From Kiritimatiellia bacterium (GTDB lineage: Bacteria; Verrucomicrobiota; Kiritimatiellia; RFP12; UBA1067): a stretch of 5,554 nt of DNA. The DNA is taken from NCBI GenBank assembly GCA_028707675.1, contig JAQWAM010000123.1:1-5554 (forward strand), given 5' to 3'. The notes under the pieces were generated by a model. The model saw only the letters and a program-made list of their open reading frames with translations, ran no database searches and was not told the DNA's origin. The position numbers and the translations under genes are program-made. This document shows positions 5,539 through 5,554 of this stretch, one piece after another (the first letter of the stretch is position 1; the number at the start of each line of letters is the position of its first letter).

Positions 5539-5554
5539 CAGAAGTCATTAGAGA

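Larger units (their letters stand above)
5390..5554. promoter_or_regulatory. gmk upstream region, leading out of the window
   Basis: These 165 bases contain no complete gene. On the plus strand a short open stretch starts at ATG 5523 (MVMVLSEVIR) and runs off the window, so a divergent gene might begin here, but no ribosome site supports it. Two small overlapping hairpins lie at 5479-5491 (GCGGA/TCCGC, loop 3) and 5485-5501 (GCTCC/GGAGC, loop 7); they are mutually exclusive. The last 35 bases are AT-richer than the rest and hold promoter-like sequence. Confidence 0.5.

Overview
The window (5,554 bp) is bacterial chromosome. It holds one compositionally foreign-looking restriction-modification (R-M) block at the left and four housekeeping or cell-wall genes to its right. 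The housekeeping part is very GC-rich: bases 1861-1920 are 40/60 G+C. The R-M part is clearly poorer: bases 661-720 are 21/60 G+C. No rRNA, tRNA, CRISPR array, transposase or integrase gene is visible. The organism cannot be fixed from this window. A high-GC genome with a stand-alone CoaC behind gmk and a gpmI/amidase pair is compatible with the PVC group (Verrucomicrobiota, Kiritimatiellota, Lentisphaerota), but that is a weak inference.

Layout. Bases 1-339 (+) are the C-terminal end of a DNA cytosine-5 methyltransferase whose start lies outside the window. Bases 336-1448 (+) overlap it by 4 bp (ATGA) and encode a NotI-family restriction endonuclease, so the pair forms a translationally coupled type II R-M system. 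Only 18 bp later begins gpmI, the cofactor-independent phosphoglycerate mutase (1467-3035, +). It is followed by a secreted zinc amidase with a C-terminal repeat region (3062-4252, +). Base composition changes abruptly at the endonuclease/gpmI junction. The amidase ends tail to tail with coaC (4242-4778, -), overlapping it by 11 bp. coaC is preceded in its own operon by gmk (4796-5389, -). The last 165 bp (5390-5554) are a control region for gmk, with a candidate minus-strand promoter and a possible divergent plus-strand promoter leading out of the window.

How the genes work together. The methyltransferase and endonuclease act as a defence or addiction pair. GpmI serves glycolysis and gluconeogenesis, the amidase cleaves or remodels peptidoglycan in the envelope, Gmk supplies GDP, and CoaC carries out one step of coenzyme A synthesis. 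The R-M block appears to sit immediately upstream of gpmI, so gpmI is either read through from the R-M genes or uses a promoter inside the endonuclease gene.

The most interesting points are the NotI-family endonuclease (a probable inserted segment inside its nuclease core and Met at a catalytic-motif position), the sharp compositional boundary, the two exact GCGGCCGC sites in the same window, and the unusual zinc-ligand region and repeat tail of the amidase. Nothing here is clearly a wholly new system.
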